Below, piece after piece: positions 9,472 through 21,406 of a stretch of 64,000 nucleotides of DNA. Within the stretch, counting starts at the first letter, position 1; the number at the start of each line of letters is the position of its first letter. The stretch comes from Thermotogota bacterium (GTDB taxonomy: Bacteria > Thermotogota > Thermotogae > Thermotogales > Thermotogaceae), in NCBI GenBank assembly GCA_030550515.1, contig JAUQPE010000029.1, positions 1 through 64,000 on the forward strand, read 5' to 3'. The translations under genes and the position numbers were made by a program. The notes under the pieces are model-generated. The model had not been told where the DNA came from and did no database searches. It saw nothing but the letters and a program-made list of their open reading frames with translations.

Positions 9472-9500
9472 TTGAAAACCTTCCTCAGAAGTGTTAAAAT
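9472..9500 (+). promoter_or_regulatory. promoter for the glutaredoxin gene
   Basis: TTGAAA (9472-9477) and TAAAAT (9495-9500) are separated by exactly 17 bases. The predicted start near 9507 leaves a short leader containing AAGGAGGTGG before ATG 9542. Confidence 0.6.
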
Positions 9501-9541
9501 AAATTTTGACATAAAAAGTCGAAAATCAAGGAGGTGGGAGG

Positions 9542-9784
9542 ATGCAGCACGTCAGGATAAAGATCTACACCACACCGACCTGTCCCTACTGCAGGAAGGC
9601 GAAGGAATACTTCAGATCCTTGGGACTGAAGTTCCAAGAGGTTGACGTCTCCAGGGATCCGAGGGAAGCCGAGCTGATGTTCAGGAAAACGGGACAACTT
9701 GGAGTTCCCGTCATCGAAATCGGAAACAACATAGTCATAGGCTTTGACAAAGCGAAGATCGACAGGTTGCTTGGGATAAAGTGA
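9542..9784 (+). CDS. glutaredoxin-like protein
   Basis: This 80-residue thioredoxin-fold protein has the dithiol motif Cys14-Pro-Tyr-Cys17 and the cis-proline loop GVPVIEIG. It is a small disulfide reductase of the glutaredoxin/NrdH type. It stands alone with its own promoter and a strong ribosome site (AAGGAGGTGG) before ATG 9542. Its electron donor and partner are not visible from context. Confidence 0.88.
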   Translation: MQHVRIKIYTTPTCPYCRKAKEYFRSLGLKFQEVDVSRDPREAELMFRKTGQLGVPVIEIGNNIVIGFDKAKIDRLLGIK

Positions 9785-9787
9785 TCC

Positions 9788-9805
9788 CTTGTCACGTGTG
9801 ACAAG
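9788..9805 (+). repeat. 18-bp palindrome over the tRNA-Val promoter -35
   Basis: A perfect inverted repeat with 8-base arms (9788-9795 and 9798-9805) around two central bases covers the TTGTCA -35 element. There is no T run after it, so it looks more like an operator than a terminator. It starts just after the glutaredoxin stop codon. Confidence 0.55.
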
Positions 9806-9816
9806 TGTGCTATAAT
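9789..9816 (+). promoter_or_regulatory. tRNA-Val promoter
   Basis: TTGTCA (9789-9794) and a perfect TATAAT (9811-9816) are 16 bases apart. The predicted start falls just before the tRNA at 9830. Confidence 0.65.
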
Positions 9817-9829
9817 TATCAAGGAGATT

Positions 9830-9904
9830 GGGTGCGTAGCTCAGTGGGAGAGCGCTTCCTTGACGAGGAAGAGGTCGCAGGTTCAATCCCTGCCGCACCC
9901 ACCA
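9830..9904 (+). tRNA. tRNA-Val (anticodon GAC)
   Basis: A complete cloverleaf is visible. Acceptor GGGTGCG pairs with CGCACCC, and the D arm carries GCTCAGTGGGAGAGC. The anticodon stem CTTCC/GGAAG encloses loop TTGACGA with anticodon GAC. The T arm is GCAGG-TTCAATC-CCTGC. The CCA end is encoded at 9902-9904. Confidence 0.96.
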
Positions 9905-9905
9905 G

Positions 9906-9940
9906 GAGAGGGGTCAGTCACCCCTCTCTTTCTTTCTTAA
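9906..9940. terminator. terminator between tRNA-Val and the convergent methyltransferase
   Basis: A 9-bp stem (9906-9914 with 9920-9928, loop of five) is followed by a T-rich tract. It begins two bases after the tRNA and contains the stop codon of the minus-strand methyltransferase (9914-9916). It can serve tRNA transcripts well; for the opposite direction there is no clear T run. Confidence 0.7.
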
Positions 9941-10654
9941 GACGAAGAATATGTGATCCGCCCTCCAAAGTATGTTCCTGTCCCCAGAGAACTCGTACTC
10001 CACCTCAAAGATCTCCTGGAAGTGTTTTTCTATCGTCTCCTCCCTGTGCTCGAAGACCAAAACCCCTCTCACTTCCAGCAACTCGAAACCTTCGAAGGGA
10101 AGATCTTCAGGCTTGAAGGTGTACGTTCTGAAGTAACGGTCTGGCGTTCCCACCCGTGCGGTTCTGTCTCTCAGGAGCCTTTTCAGATCTGGCAAGGAGA
10201 AATCGAGGAGAATCTGCTGAACGAAGGAGTAGAAGTTGTCCACCGTCGCGAACACGAGCCCCCCACTCTTCAGAACGCGACGAATCTCGGAAATCGCTTT
10301 CTCTCGGTCTTCGACGTAGCTCAGAACGTCACCTTGAAGGTTCACGGCGTCGAAGTATTCGTCCGGCAGGGGTAGATCTTCCGCGTACGCCTTCATCGAC
10401 TTCTTCGCACCTTTCTTCTTCGCAACCTCCAACATCTTCTCGGAAGGATCCACGAGAAGGACGTCACAACCGTGCTCTTCGAAGAAGAGCGTCCACCTGC
10501 CCGTTCCACCGCCTAGGTCGAGTACCCGCATGCGAGGGGTCAAGTACCTTCCCAGGAACCTTTCGACCAACTTGTGGTGAAGGATCCACCTGGGTGATTC
10601 GTACATCGCGTCGTAGTCTCGTGCGATTCCATCGTAGTACTCCCACGCCTTCAT
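9914..10654 (-). CDS. class I SAM-dependent methyltransferase
   Basis: This 246-residue protein has the SAM-binding motif VLDLGGGTGRW (near residue 45) and the acidic ribose loop LLVDPSEKM. The later motifs are DAVNLQGDVLSYV and RVLKSGGLV. It resembles the UbiE/small-molecule methyltransferase superfamily, but the substrate is not identifiable. ATG 10654 overlaps the rsmD stop (ATGA); the open frame extends upstream only inside rsmD. It is the last gene of the pgi-coaE-rsmD strip and ends in the hairpin shared with tRNA-Val. Confidence 0.8.
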   Translation of the reverse strand: MKAWEYYDGIARDYDAMYESPRWILHHKLVERFLGRYLTPRMRVLDLGGGTGRWTLFFEEHGCDVLLVDPSEKMLEVAKKKGAKKSMKAYAEDLPLPDEYFDAVNLQGDVLSYVEDREKAISEIRRVLKSGGLVFATVDNFYSFVQQILLDFSLPDLKRLLRDRTARVGTPDRYFRTYTFKPEDLPFEGFELLEVRGVLVFEHREETIEKHFQEIFEVEYEFSGDRNILWRADHIFFVLRKKERGD

Positions 10655-11190
10655 CTCCACCCTTTCACCCTCAGGAAGACAAGCTGTGTCTCGCCGTATT
10701 CCTTCACTTCCACCACTTCCAATTCGTCCGGCACAACCAATCTTTCCCTCTTGCTCTTTTCCAAGATGGCGAGGCTCCCCTTTTCCATCGCTCTGGGGAG
10801 CAAGCGCAAGACCTGCTCCGCGAGGTTCGTGCTCGTGTAGGGAGGGTCCATGAAAATGACATCGAAGGTCCTCTCGACGCTCTTGAGATAGTCCACGCAA
10901 TCCATGTGCAAGATTCTGTAAATTCCCTCTGAGAGTTTCCTCAAGTTCTCGTCACACAGTCGAACCGCTCGTTTGGAATTGTCGACCGCGACCACTTCCC
11001 TTGCACCGCGACTGATCGCCTCGGCGGAGACGACACAGCTTCCACAGAAAAGATCTAGGAAACTCTTTCCTCCAACGTCAACGACGTTGAACAACGCCTG
11101 ACGCACGAAGGCCATCGTCGGTCTCAAAAAATCGGCAGTCTTCAGTTTCAAACCCTTGTACCTTCCGCCAGTTATCCTCGTTTCCCCCAT
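10651..11190 (-). CDS. rsmD: 16S rRNA guanine-N2 methyltransferase RsmD
   Basis: This 179-residue methyltransferase has the RsmD pattern: TRITGGRYKG at the N-terminus, LRPTMAFVRQALFN, the SAM motif FLDLFCGSCVVSAEA and the catalytic DPPY. The family methylates G966 of 16S rRNA. It overlaps coaE by 19 bases, a pairing often seen in bacteria (rsmD beside coaD or coaE). Confidence 0.88.
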   Translation of the reverse strand: MGETRITGGRYKGLKLKTADFLRPTMAFVRQALFNVVDVGGKSFLDLFCGSCVVSAEAISRGAREVVAVDNSKRAVRLCDENLRKLSEGIYRILHMDCVDYLKSVERTFDVIFMDPPYTSTNLAEQVLRLLPRAMEKGSLAILEKSKRERLVVPDELEVVEVKEYGETQLVFLRVKGWR

Positions 11191-11720
11191 AGCAGGTTCA
11201 TGACCTTTTCGATCTTCTCTTCGAGTTCTGATACGCTCCCGTTGTTTGGGATCACCACACCCTGTGGCACAACATCTTCTTGGTACCTCAACCTCTCCGA
11301 AGCCATCGGACTTCTGGATATCAACAACTCCTCATCCGCAACAACCGTGATGACGTGATCGCAGAGTTTGTGAAGATTCATCCTTTTGAGCAAGGCTGCT
11401 TCCACGACCACCAACTCGTCACGAGAAATTTTTTCCAGGATTTCTTTCACCCTCTCACACATCCTCGGATGAAGGAGCCTTTCGAGGATTTTCAACTTTT
11501 CCTCGGAGGAGAAAACGATCGCGGCGAGGGCCTTCCTGTCCACCTTGCCTTCTTTCACGATCTCTTCCCCGAAGATCCCTTTCAACTCCTCCCTTTTCTC
11601 CTCCAGAATTTCGTGACCTATCCTGTCGACGTCCACGACTACGGCCCCATACTTGCGAGCCAGTATTGTGCTCACCGTCGTTTTTCCACTTCCCATCTTG
11701 CCCGTTACGCCGATCACCAT
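11172..11720 (-). CDS. coaE: dephospho-CoA kinase
   Basis: CoaE catalyses the last step of coenzyme A synthesis. The P-loop (GKMGSGKTT, residues 7-15) is near the N-terminus, followed by DVDRIGHE and the LLHPRM lid region. The 182-residue length is slightly short for the family. The ATG overlaps the preceding small gene by seven bases. Confidence 0.9.
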   Translation of the reverse strand: MVIGVTGKMGSGKTTVSTILARKYGAVVVDVDRIGHEILEEKREELKGIFGEEIVKEGKVDRKALAAIVFSSEEKLKILERLLHPRMCERVKEILEKISRDELVVVEAALLKRMNLHKLCDHVITVVADEELLISRSPMASERLRYQEDVVPQGVVIPNNGSVSELEEKIEKVMNLLWGKRG

Positions 11721-11944
11721 ATCCTCTTCGCCTTTCTCTCTATCTCTTCCCTGAACCTTTCGAACTCTTCCTTCTTCAACAAAATCAAGCTGGACACATC
11801 CAACTCTTCCAGGACCCCAGATATCCTTTCCTCGACGGTGGGATCGTTGGAAACAACGATGAAAACACCATCTTTTCCAAACGGTCCATTCTCCAAGTAG
11901 AAGACCTTCTCGTCTTCTCTCAAGACACCAGAAAAGTCGATCAT
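11714..11944 (-). CDS. small protein of unknown function
   Basis: This 76-residue, charged protein has no signal peptide or membrane segment and ends in a predicted amphipathic helix ([17 protein letters not shown]). I do not recognise the family. It is a genuine gene by context: its ATG overlaps the pgi stop (ATGA) and its stop overlaps coaE by seven bases, so it sits in a translationally coupled row. Confidence 0.7.
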   Translation of the reverse strand: MIDFSGVLREDEKVFYLENGPFGKDGVFIVVSNDPTVEERISGVLEELDVSSLILLKKEEFERFREEIERKAKRIW

Positions 11945-13290
11945 TCGATGGTCACCTTCTTCTTCGCGATCTCGATCTTATAGCTTTCGTAGCCCTTCCT
12001 ACCCATGAAGGCAAAGGTGAGCTTCTTTCCAAGCTCCACACCCGGTTGATCGTAAGGGTTTATCTCCAGCAGGTCTCCCATGAAAGCGGTCGCCATCTCG
12101 TAGTAGGCGAAGAACTGTCCCACGTTGTAGGGAGTGAGTCGATCGAATATGACCTTCATGTTGGGTCTTCCGTTTCTCGTGAGTGCCATTTCTGTCCCAA
12201 GTTGTTCCGCCAAAAGAAGCGCTGAGAGTTTCTTCCCGGAAAGGTACTCGAACTCTTCGCCTTCCATCTTTGGGAGCACGATCTCTCTTTCGAAGTTCTC
12301 CAACACCAGGAAAGTTATGATCTTGTCGTTTGGCCCTTCGTTGTAAAGCTGTATCTGAGAGTGCTGATCCGTAGCGCCCAAAGCCCTGACAGGGGTCTGC
12401 CCCGTGAACACCTCTTCTCCCCTCACGTTGTACCTCTTCCCCAAGCTTTCCGCCCAAAGCTGCAGGTACCAATCGACAAGATGGACCATCCTGTTCGAGT
12501 AGGCCATCATGACGGATATCGTCTTACCCTTCTTCAGGTAGAGGTAATGGGTGAGCGCGATCATGGCAGCTGGATTTTCAAAGATTTTTTCGTCGAGAGA
12601 ACGCTCGATCGCATCCTTGGCACCTGCGTGGAGTTCTTCGATGTCTATACCTTCCGCCATCGCGGAGAAAAGGCCCACCGGTGTGAGAACGCTGAAACGT
12701 CCACCCACACCTGGGGGAACCTCGAGAGTCTTGATCCCTTCCTCCTGGGCGATCTTTCTCAAGACACCCTTATGTGGGTCCGTGATGAACAAAAAGTGTT
12801 CCTTCGGATCCAACCCATAAGCTTCCACCAAGGAACGAGCCACAGAGTAGTTGGCCATGACCTCGGCGGTGGTGCCAGACTTCGAGATCACGTTGAAGAG
12901 CGTCTCTCTGGGATTAACCCTGTCCAGCACGGATGCAAAAAAATCGGGGTCAACGTTGTCCACAACGAATACCCTGGCGTATCCGTTCCTCTCCTCCCTG
13001 GTCATGCCGTTCCAATTCAGCGGTCTGAGGGCGGTGTGCAGGGCAAGGTTTCCCAGCGCGGATCCCCCTATTCCCAAAACCACCACCGCGTCGAACTTTC
13101 TCACCCAGTCCTCGTACGCCTTCACCGACGAAATCCAATTGGGATCCAGCTTGGAAAAGTCTGGCCTCCTCTCTTTGAACCGTCTCAGAACGTCTCCCAT
13201 CCTTTGGACACACGCGTCGATTTCCTCTTCCCTCAAACCTCCAGGAAGGTTTGGCTCGAAAAGGTTCGAGAAATCGAACTTCAAACCCAT
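11941..13290 (-). CDS. pgi: glucose-6-phosphate isomerase
   Basis: This glycolytic isomerase has the sugar-phosphate-binding (SIS) motifs of the family: [35 protein letters not shown] and the catalytic-region [16 protein letters not shown]. The 449-residue size is that of the compact bacterial form. It is translationally coupled to the downstream 76-residue gene. apt lies 13 bases upstream. Confidence 0.96.
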   Translation of the reverse strand: MGLKFDFSNLFEPNLPGGLREEEIDACVQRMGDVLRRFKERRPDFSKLDPNWISSVKAYEDWVRKFDAVVVLGIGGSALGNLALHTALRPLNWNGMTREERNGYARVFVVDNVDPDFFASVLDRVNPRETLFNVISKSGTTAEVMANYSVARSLVEAYGLDPKEHFLFITDPHKGVLRKIAQEEGIKTLEVPPGVGGRFSVLTPVGLFSAMAEGIDIEELHAGAKDAIERSLDEKIFENPAAMIALTHYLYLKKGKTISVMMAYSNRMVHLVDWYLQLWAESLGKRYNVRGEEVFTGQTPVRALGATDQHSQIQLYNEGPNDKIITFLVLENFEREIVLPKMEGEEFEYLSGKKLSALLLAEQLGTEMALTRNGRPNMKVIFDRLTPYNVGQFFAYYEMATAFMGDLLEINPYDQPGVELGKKLTFAFMGRKGYESYKIEIAKKKVTIE

Positions 13291-13303
13291 GGATGTTACC
13301 CCC

Positions 13304-13816
13304 TCAGTACACGATGAGTGTCCTCAGTTCGTAGCCTTCCAACCTCTTTCGCGGGTTCAAATAGGAAAGTTCTATCAAGAAGGCCAAACCAGCGACCTCC
13401 CCTCCCAACTTTCGAACGAGCCTTATCAGGGCCTCGGCTGTTCCTCCCGTTGCGAGGACGTCGTCGACTATGAGGACCCTTTGCCCTCTCTCGATGGCGT
13501 CTTCGTGGACGTACAGCCGCTCGACACCGTACTCCAGCTGGTACTCCTCGTAGACGGTCTTGTAGGGGAGTTTGCCTGGTTTTCTGACGGGCACGAATCC
13601 CTTTCCGAGCTTGTAGGCGATGGCTGAACCGAGGATGAATCCCCTCGCCTCCGGGGCCACCACGAGCTCAAAGTCCAAATCTTTCACGGCATCGCAGAGA
13701 CGGTTCACCGCCTCTCCGAACGCCTCCTTGTTCCTCAGAAGGGGTGTGATGTCGCGGAAGATGATCCCCTTGACGGGGAAGTCAGGTATGTCCCTGATGA
13801 AGTTCTTCAGATCCAA
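13304..13816 (-). CDS. apt: adenine phosphoribosyltransferase
   Basis: This purine salvage enzyme makes AMP from adenine and PRPP. Motifs are [27 protein letters not shown] and the PRPP site [17 protein letters not shown]. The start is TTG 13816, eight bases after GGAGG, giving a 170-residue protein beginning [14 protein letters not shown], the normal N-terminus. The longer frame to 13921 runs back into ispE and is rejected. It overlaps ispE by 35 bases. Confidence 0.94.
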   Translation of the reverse strand: MDLKNFIRDIPDFPVKGIIFRDITPLLRNKEAFGEAVNRLCDAVKDLDFELVVAPEARGFILGSAIAYKLGKGFVPVRKPGKLPYKTVYEEYQLEYGVERLYVHEDAIERGQRVLIVDDVLATGGTAEALIRLVRKLGGEVAGLAFLIELSYLNPRKRLEGYELRTLIVY

Positions 13817-14630
13817 TTTGGACACCTCCCACGAAAGGGTGTTCTCCCTTGCCTTCAGGATAAACCGCAAAGAATGCGCTACCCGATCCTGTGAGCATCC
13901 TGACGATCGCACCTTTTCCAAAATCCTCCAGTTTTGATACGATTTCCTCGTGTTCTCTCAAGAAGACCTTTTCGAAAACGTTGTAAGAGAGGGTTCTGAT
14001 GGTATCGTAGTCCTTGTTCAGGTAGGCTTCGAGGAGCTCTCTCACTTTCCCTGGGCCCTTCCCGTAAAGCTCTGGGGTGATCTTTTCGTACATCTCCGCC
14101 GTGCTCGAACCAAAGGGCGGCACGAAGAGAACAACCGAGTATCCCGTGATGTCTTGTACCTTCTCGACGATCTCCCCTCTCCCACGGACAAGGGCTGTGC
14201 CACCAATCAGGAAGAAGGGCACATCGCTACCAACACAAGAGGCGATCTCCTTGAGGTCTCCCAGCGACACCTTGAACTTCTCACCGAGGAACTTCAAGAG
14301 AGTCGCTGCGTTGGAACTTCCACCGCCTAGACCCGATCCCATGGGGATCCTCTTTTCCAACCTCACGGCGAGGCCAAAATCGTAGCCTGTTTTCTCTCTG
14401 AAGACGTCGTAAGCCTTCTTCAACGTGTTGTTTTCCGGGAGGGTAACGTTGCCCTCCAGAAAGAACCCCCTATCTAACAACTTCACCCACATCAGATCGT
14501 GGAGGTGGATGGTCTGAAAGAGCCCCACTATCTCGTGGTACCCATCCGGCCTCTTCCCCAACACGTCCAGGTACAGATTCACCTTCGCGAAAGAAACGAG
14601 GGGAGGACTCCAACCACTATCCTCGACCAA
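13782..14630 (-). CDS. ispE: 4-diphosphocytidyl-2-C-methyl-D-erythritol kinase
   Basis: This GHMP kinase belongs to the MEP isoprenoid pathway. It has [23 protein letters not shown], the ATP-binding [14 protein letters not shown] and the C-terminal [12 protein letters not shown]. Its start is uncertain. TTG 14630 gives an N-terminus resembling the T. maritima protein but has a poorly spaced ribosome site and lies 52 bases inside the nudix gene; the open frame continues to 14684. The C-terminus runs about a dozen residues past the usual end, into apt. Confidence 0.87.
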   Translation of the reverse strand: MVEDSGWSPPLVSFAKVNLYLDVLGKRPDGYHEIVGLFQTIHLHDLMWVKLLDRGFFLEGNVTLPENNTLKKAYDVFREKTGYDFGLAVRLEKRIPMGSGLGGGSSNAATLLKFLGEKFKVSLGDLKEIASCVGSDVPFFLIGGTALVRGRGEIVEKVQDITGYSVVLFVPPFGSSTAEMYEKITPELYGKGPGKVRELLEAYLNKDYDTIRTLSYNVFEKVFLREHEEIVSKLEDFGKGAIVRMLTGSGSAFFAVYPEGKGEHPFVGGVQIGSEELHQGHT

Positions 14631-15175
14631 CTCTCCATCGTGTTCTCGTACTTCTTCAAGTCTTCCAGCCCCACCAACCACCATTCGAACAATTCCTCCT
14701 CGTTCATCCTCTCGAACGCTCCCTTCACTACGAAGAGAGCCCCAAGGTGTACCCTGCTCACCTCGTCCTGGAAGGAATTTATCAATCCCAAAAAGTCGAT
14801 CTGATTCACCTTCGCGACGACCTCTTCCTTGAGTTCTCGCTCCAAACCTCTCAAGAAGGCCTCGACGGGTGTCTGACCGTCTTCCATTCTCACGTGCCCA
14901 CCCAAACCGACAGAGTAGAGATCGTGAAGTCTTCTCTCCGTTTGCCTTTTCGTCCTCTTCACGAGTAGAATCTTCCCGTCTTCCAGGAAGACCAAGTACG
15001 GTATCACCTGTTTCTTGCCCTCATCGTGCTCTGCATCGGGACGATCAACGAAAAAACCATTCTCCTCAAGAAAATCAAGGAAATCGCGCAGTTCGACTCT
15101 TAGGAAACCTTCAAAAATGCCGTACCTCTTGTACAACGCATCTGTTGGAACGACCAAGATCCTTTCCATTTCCAT
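14579..15175 (-). CDS. NUDIX hydrolase family protein
   Basis: This 198-residue protein has a MutT/nudix fold. The box starts at GGHVRMEDG and ends at RELKEEV, with the spacer longer than in the classical motif, so hydrolysis needs confirmation. The N-terminal extension before the box contains a hydrophobic strand ([18 protein letters not shown]) common in the family. ATG 15175 follows AAGGAG at nine bases. The substrate is unknown. Confidence 0.78.
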   Translation of the reverse strand: MEMERILVVPTDALYKRYGIFEGFLRVELRDFLDFLEENGFFVDRPDAEHDEGKKQVIPYLVFLEDGKILLVKRTKRQTERRLHDLYSVGLGGHVRMEDGQTPVEAFLRGLERELKEEVVAKVNQIDFLGLINSFQDEVSRVHLGALFVVKGAFERMNEEELFEWWLVGLEDLKKYENTMESWSRIVVGVLPSFLSRR

Positions 15176-15181
15176 GCCAGT

Positions 15182-15571
15182 TTACTCCTTCCCCAAATCG
15201 TGACCGGGTCTTTTGAAAAAGTCCGTTTTCTCTTCGTCCGACTTCAACTGCTTCCACCTGTGAGCGGCCGTTTCGGCGAACCTCTTCAGTATGGCCGGAA
15301 GGTCGCTTTTCTTCATGAGCTCTTCCCCAACGAGTTTTTCCAGCCTTTCGCTGAGCTTGTAACCTTCGATTTCCGGCTCAAAAGATACATCTTCTACGTA
15401 CTCTTCATGGTTAAAACCCTCTATAACTTTTGCGAGGAGTTTCAACGCGAACTCTATGAAAACGTCCCCGACTTCATCGCTTCTCTTCACCTCGTGGAGC
15501 TTTCTTCTGTAATCCTCGATTAACTCCTTTTCGTATTTCACAAAGGACAATACCTTTTCTCCTCTCTTCAT
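15182..15571 (-). CDS. helical protein of unknown function
   Basis: This 129-residue, highly charged, probably all-helical soluble protein has no recognised domain. ATG 15571 is chosen because GGAGGTG lies eight bases upstream. An in-frame ATG at 15592 overlaps the rsmE stop but has no ribosome site. It sits between rsmE and the nudix gene, six bases from the latter, so it is co-transcribed with both. Confidence 0.7.
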   Translation of the reverse strand: MKRGEKVLSFVKYEKELIEDYRRKLHEVKRSDEVGDVFIEFALKLLAKVIEGFNHEEYVEDVSFEPEIEGYKLSERLEKLVGEELMKKSDLPAILKRFAETAAHRWKQLKSDEEKTDFFKRPGHDLGKE

Positions 15572-15588
15572 CGAACACACCTCCGACG

Positions 15589-18348
<2,760 letters not shown>

Positions 18349-18352
<4 letters not shown>

Positions 18353-19143
18353 TTCATCTTTTCCCTCCTCATGATCAGAAGAATCCCCACGAGCGACACC
18401 ACGATGAGGAGGTTGGACATGGCGGATGCCACAGGCCAATTCTTCACGATGAGGAGCTGACGGGCTATCTCGTTTCCGATCATCTTCGAGTTGAGGCCAC
18501 CCACCAGATCTGGTATGGCGTAAGATCCCAACGCGGGTATGAAGACGAACACGAAAGCGGACAAAAGTCCCGCTTTTACGTTTGGTAGCAGGACTTTGAC
18601 GAAGACCTCCCTCTTGTTCGCTCCCAAATCCAGTGCGGCTTCCAGTATGCTCTCGTCGACCTTCTCCATGGAAGAGAACAGGGGCAAGATCGCGAAGGGA
18701 AGATAAGTGTAGACGATGACCAGTATTACCGCGAAGGGGTTGTAGAGAAACTGTACGGGTTCCAAACCAAACCTGTTCAAGAACTGATTTATCACACCGT
18801 TGTTACCCAAGATCACCCTCCACGCGTATATCCTTATCAGGGAATTCGTCCAAAAGGGTACCACCACTAACAAGAGCAGGAAATTCTTGTGCCCGCTCTT
18901 CGATATGTAGAAGGCCACGGGAAGCGCCAGGACCAACGTCAAGATGGTGGAGACCCCAGCAATCCATGCGGATCGCCATATGAGTCTGAGGTATTGCGGA
19001 AGGTAAGAGTAAGACCTTAGAGAGAAAGACCAAAGAACTCCTCCGTGGACCCTCGGCTCAAGGAAACTGAAGAGAACCACTATGGATAGTGGGACCAAAA
19101 AGAGAACGAGCAACCAGAGCACGTAGACAGCGGTGTACTTCAT
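18349..19143 (-). CDS. potB: spermidine/putrescine ABC transporter permease PotB
   Basis: This first permease subunit has 264 residues, about six hydrophobic helices and the EAA motif EAALDLGANKREVFVKVLLPN. ATG 19143 overlaps the potA stop (ATGA), and its own stop overlaps potC. The pair PotB/PotC forms the translocation pore. Confidence 0.92.
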
Positions 19144-20240
19144 GACGTCAGCACCTCTACGATGAAACTATCGTTGGGATCCCAAGAGACGTAGACTTCA
19201 TCTTTCCAGTGGAGGATCGGCTCGTCCAACAGGTACCTCACGTGTTGCTTGTAGACCTTCATGATGTAACCCTCGTCCAACCTCACAAAATACTTCGTTT
19301 GATACCCCATGTAGATCTCTTCCTCAATGATCCCATGAAAGACGTTTTCGAAAATCATGGGTTTTTGCTTGGATATCCTTATCTTCTCAGGTCTCAGGGT
19401 GAGGATTAACCTGTTTCCCGCCTTCGCTTCCTTATCTTTGTAACACCTGAAAACGCCCACCCCTGGGGCTTCGACGACGTAATACTCTTCCTCCACCTCC
19501 AGCACGTCCACCTTCATCAGGTTAGTTTCGCCTATGAAGGTGGCGGCGAACACGTTGACGGGGCTCTCGTATATCTCGTAAGGCGTGCCGATCTGTATGA
19601 TCTTACCGTCGTTCATCAAAGCCACCCTGTCGGACACGCTTATGGCTTCCGTTTGATCGTGTGTGACGTACACGAAGGTGATGCCGACTTTGTCGTGCAA
19701 GTTATCGAGCTCTATGAGGAGTTCTTGACGCAGTTTGGCATCCAAGGCGCTCAAAGGCTCATCGAGAAGTAGAACCCTTGGCTCGTTGGCAAGGGCCCTC
19801 GCGATGGCTACCCTCTGCTTTTGACCACCGGAAAGTTGGGAGGGATACTTGAAGGCGTGTTCTTCCATTCTGATGAGGTTTAAGAGGTTTCCAACACGTT
19901 CTTTTATCTCACTCTCCGTGAACTTCTTCAACCTCAACGGAAAGGCGATGTTTTCGAAGACTGTCAAGTGAGGAAACAACGCGTAACTTTGGAATATGAT
20001 GTTCACGGGTCTTTTGTTGGCGGGAAGGTGCAGGATACTCTCCCCGTCCAAGAGTACATCTCCTTCTTGTACGTCCTCAAAACCGGCGATAACGCGCAGA
20101 AGAGTTGTCTTGCCACAACCAGATGGTCCCAGGATGGAAAAGAACTCTCCTTTTCTGATCTCCAGGCTTACATTCTTCAGAACTTGAAAATCGCCAAAGA
20201 ATTTGTTCACATTCAGTATTGAGATCTCTCCTCCCACCAA
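19140..20240 (-). CDS. potA: spermidine/putrescine ABC transporter ATPase PotA
   Basis: This ATP-binding subunit has Walker A GPSGCGKTT, the signature LSGGQKQRVAIARAL, Walker B VLLLDEPLSALD and the H-loop VYVTHDQTEA. They are followed by a C-terminal TOBE-like regulatory domain (about 240-366). The start is taken as TTG 20240, five bases after GAGG. GTG 20237 is an alternative. potD ends 15 bases upstream. Confidence 0.94.
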   Translation of the reverse strand: MVGGEISILNVNKFFGDFQVLKNVSLEIRKGEFFSILGPSGCGKTTLLRVIAGFEDVQEGDVLLDGESILHLPANKRPVNIIFQSYALFPHLTVFENIAFPLRLKKFTESEIKERVGNLLNLIRMEEHAFKYPSQLSGGQKQRVAIARALANEPRVLLLDEPLSALDAKLRQELLIELDNLHDKVGITFVYVTHDQTEAISVSDRVALMNDGKIIQIGTPYEIYESPVNVFAATFIGETNLMKVDVLEVEEEYYVVEAPGVGVFRCYKDKEAKAGNRLILTLRPEKIRISKQKPMIFENVFHGIIEEEIYMGYQTKYFVRLDEGYIMKVYKQHVRYLLDEPILHWKDEVYVSWDPNDSFIVEVLTS

Positions 20241-20255
20241 CTCTTCCTCACTCCA

Positions 20256-21266
20256 TCACATTATTATCTCTTGCCAGATCCTGTTGTAGACTTCCAAGAA
20301 CTCTCCAAGATCCTCTATTAACTCACATTTCAAGAGATCTTCAAAAGAGTAAATGGGCTTGGTCTTCATGTACTTCCTGGCTTCAACGTTTGGGGAAGGC
20401 AAACCAAGGTAGTCCGCTATCCTGGCAGCGTTTTTGGGATCAAGGATGAAGTTTATGAACTTGTGCGCCAGATCGACGTTCGCAGCTCCTTTCGGTATCA
20501 CCATACTGTCGATCCAGAGTGTTCCTCCCTCTTTCGGTATGAAGAAATCGAAGTTCTTCTCTTCACCCTTTGGGATCCTCTGGTACACGTCTTCCGCGTA
20601 ACCGTGGACGACCCAATACTCACCGGTGACCACGCCGTCCGCGTAAGAAGAGGAATCAAACTTGAGAATGTTCTCTTTCCACCTGAGGACTACCTTCTTG
20701 GCTTCCTCGAGTTCCTTGAGGTTCCTCGTGTTTACGGAGTAACCAAGGTACTTCAGGGCCGCTCCAAGGACCTCCCTCATGTCGTCGAGTAGCGTCATCT
20801 TACCTTTCAGATCCTTCCTTTCAAAGATGGACCAAGATTTCTCGTAGTTCTTGACGTATTTTTTGTTCACAACAACAACGGTCGCACCCATCATGTAGGG
20901 AACGCTGTATTCGTGCTTCGGATCGAACGTGGTCTTATTGAGAATTTCCTTGTCCAAGTACTTGAAGTTTGGGATCTTCGAGTGATCGATCTTCTGAAGC
21001 AAACCCTCTTTGATCATTATGGACACGTGATCACCCGACGGGAAGATGACATCATAACCCTTTCCTTTGCCGGCCTTGATCTTGGCGTACATCTCTTCGT
21101 TCGAAGCGTAGGTGTCGTAGATTACCCTGCAGTTGAACTTCTTCTCGAAATCTCTTATGATCTCTTCGGGAACGTATCCTGCCCACGAGTAAATGTAGAG
21201 CGTGGCCCTTCCGAACGCCGAGAAGGTCAAAAGAATCGTTAGGAGAAGGATCAACGACTTCTTCAC
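20256..21266 (-). CDS. potD: spermidine/putrescine ABC transporter substrate-binding protein PotD
   Basis: This periplasmic polyamine-binding protein is 336 residues long. The Sec signal peptide is KKSLILLLTILLTFSAFG, followed by TLYIYSWAGYVP as in the PotD/PotF family. GTG 21266 lies eight bases after GGGAGG. The frame runs upstream through the terminator and tRNA-Cys, so longer starts are excluded. It is the first gene of potDABC, directly after the tRNA-Cys terminator. Its own promoter is not obvious, so read-through of that terminator is possible. Confidence 0.94.
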   Translation of the reverse strand: MKKSLILLLTILLTFSAFGRATLYIYSWAGYVPEEIIRDFEKKFNCRVIYDTYASNEEMYAKIKAGKGKGYDVIFPSGDHVSIMIKEGLLQKIDHSKIPNFKYLDKEILNKTTFDPKHEYSVPYMMGATVVVVNKKYVKNYEKSWSIFERKDLKGKMTLLDDMREVLGAALKYLGYSVNTRNLKELEEAKKVVLRWKENILKFDSSSYADGVVTGEYWVVHGYAEDVYQRIPKGEEKNFDFFIPKEGGTLWIDSMVIPKGAANVDLAHKFINFILDPKNAARIADYLGLPSPNVEARKYMKTKPIYSFEDLLKCELIEDLGEFLEVYNRIWQEIIM

Positions 21267-21286
21267 TTTCTTCACCTCCCTCCAAG

Positions 21287-21316
21287 ATGAAAAGCCAGGC
21301 AGGATGGCCTGGCTTT
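21287..21316 (-). terminator. tRNA-Cys terminator
   Basis: A 10-bp stem (21316-21307 with 21300-21291, loop of six) starts two bases after the tRNA 3' end and is followed on the minus strand by four T in all. It sits just upstream of the potD ribosome site. Confidence 0.7.
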
Positions 21317-21318
21317 CC

Positions 21319-21395
21319 TGGAGGCGGCGGTGGGATTCGAACCCACGAATAGGGATTTTGCAGACCCCCGCCTTTGACCGCTTGGCTACGCCGCC
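21319..21395 (-). tRNA. tRNA-Cys (anticodon GCA)
   Basis: The cloverleaf is complete on the minus strand. Acceptor GGCGGCG pairs with CGCCGCC. The anticodon stem GGGGT/ATCCC has one G-U pair and encloses loop CTGCAAA with anticodon GCA. The T arm is GTGGG-TTCGAAT-CCCAC. Discriminator T and an encoded CCA follow. Confidence 0.96.
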
Positions 21396-21406
21396 CCTCC
21401 AACAGA

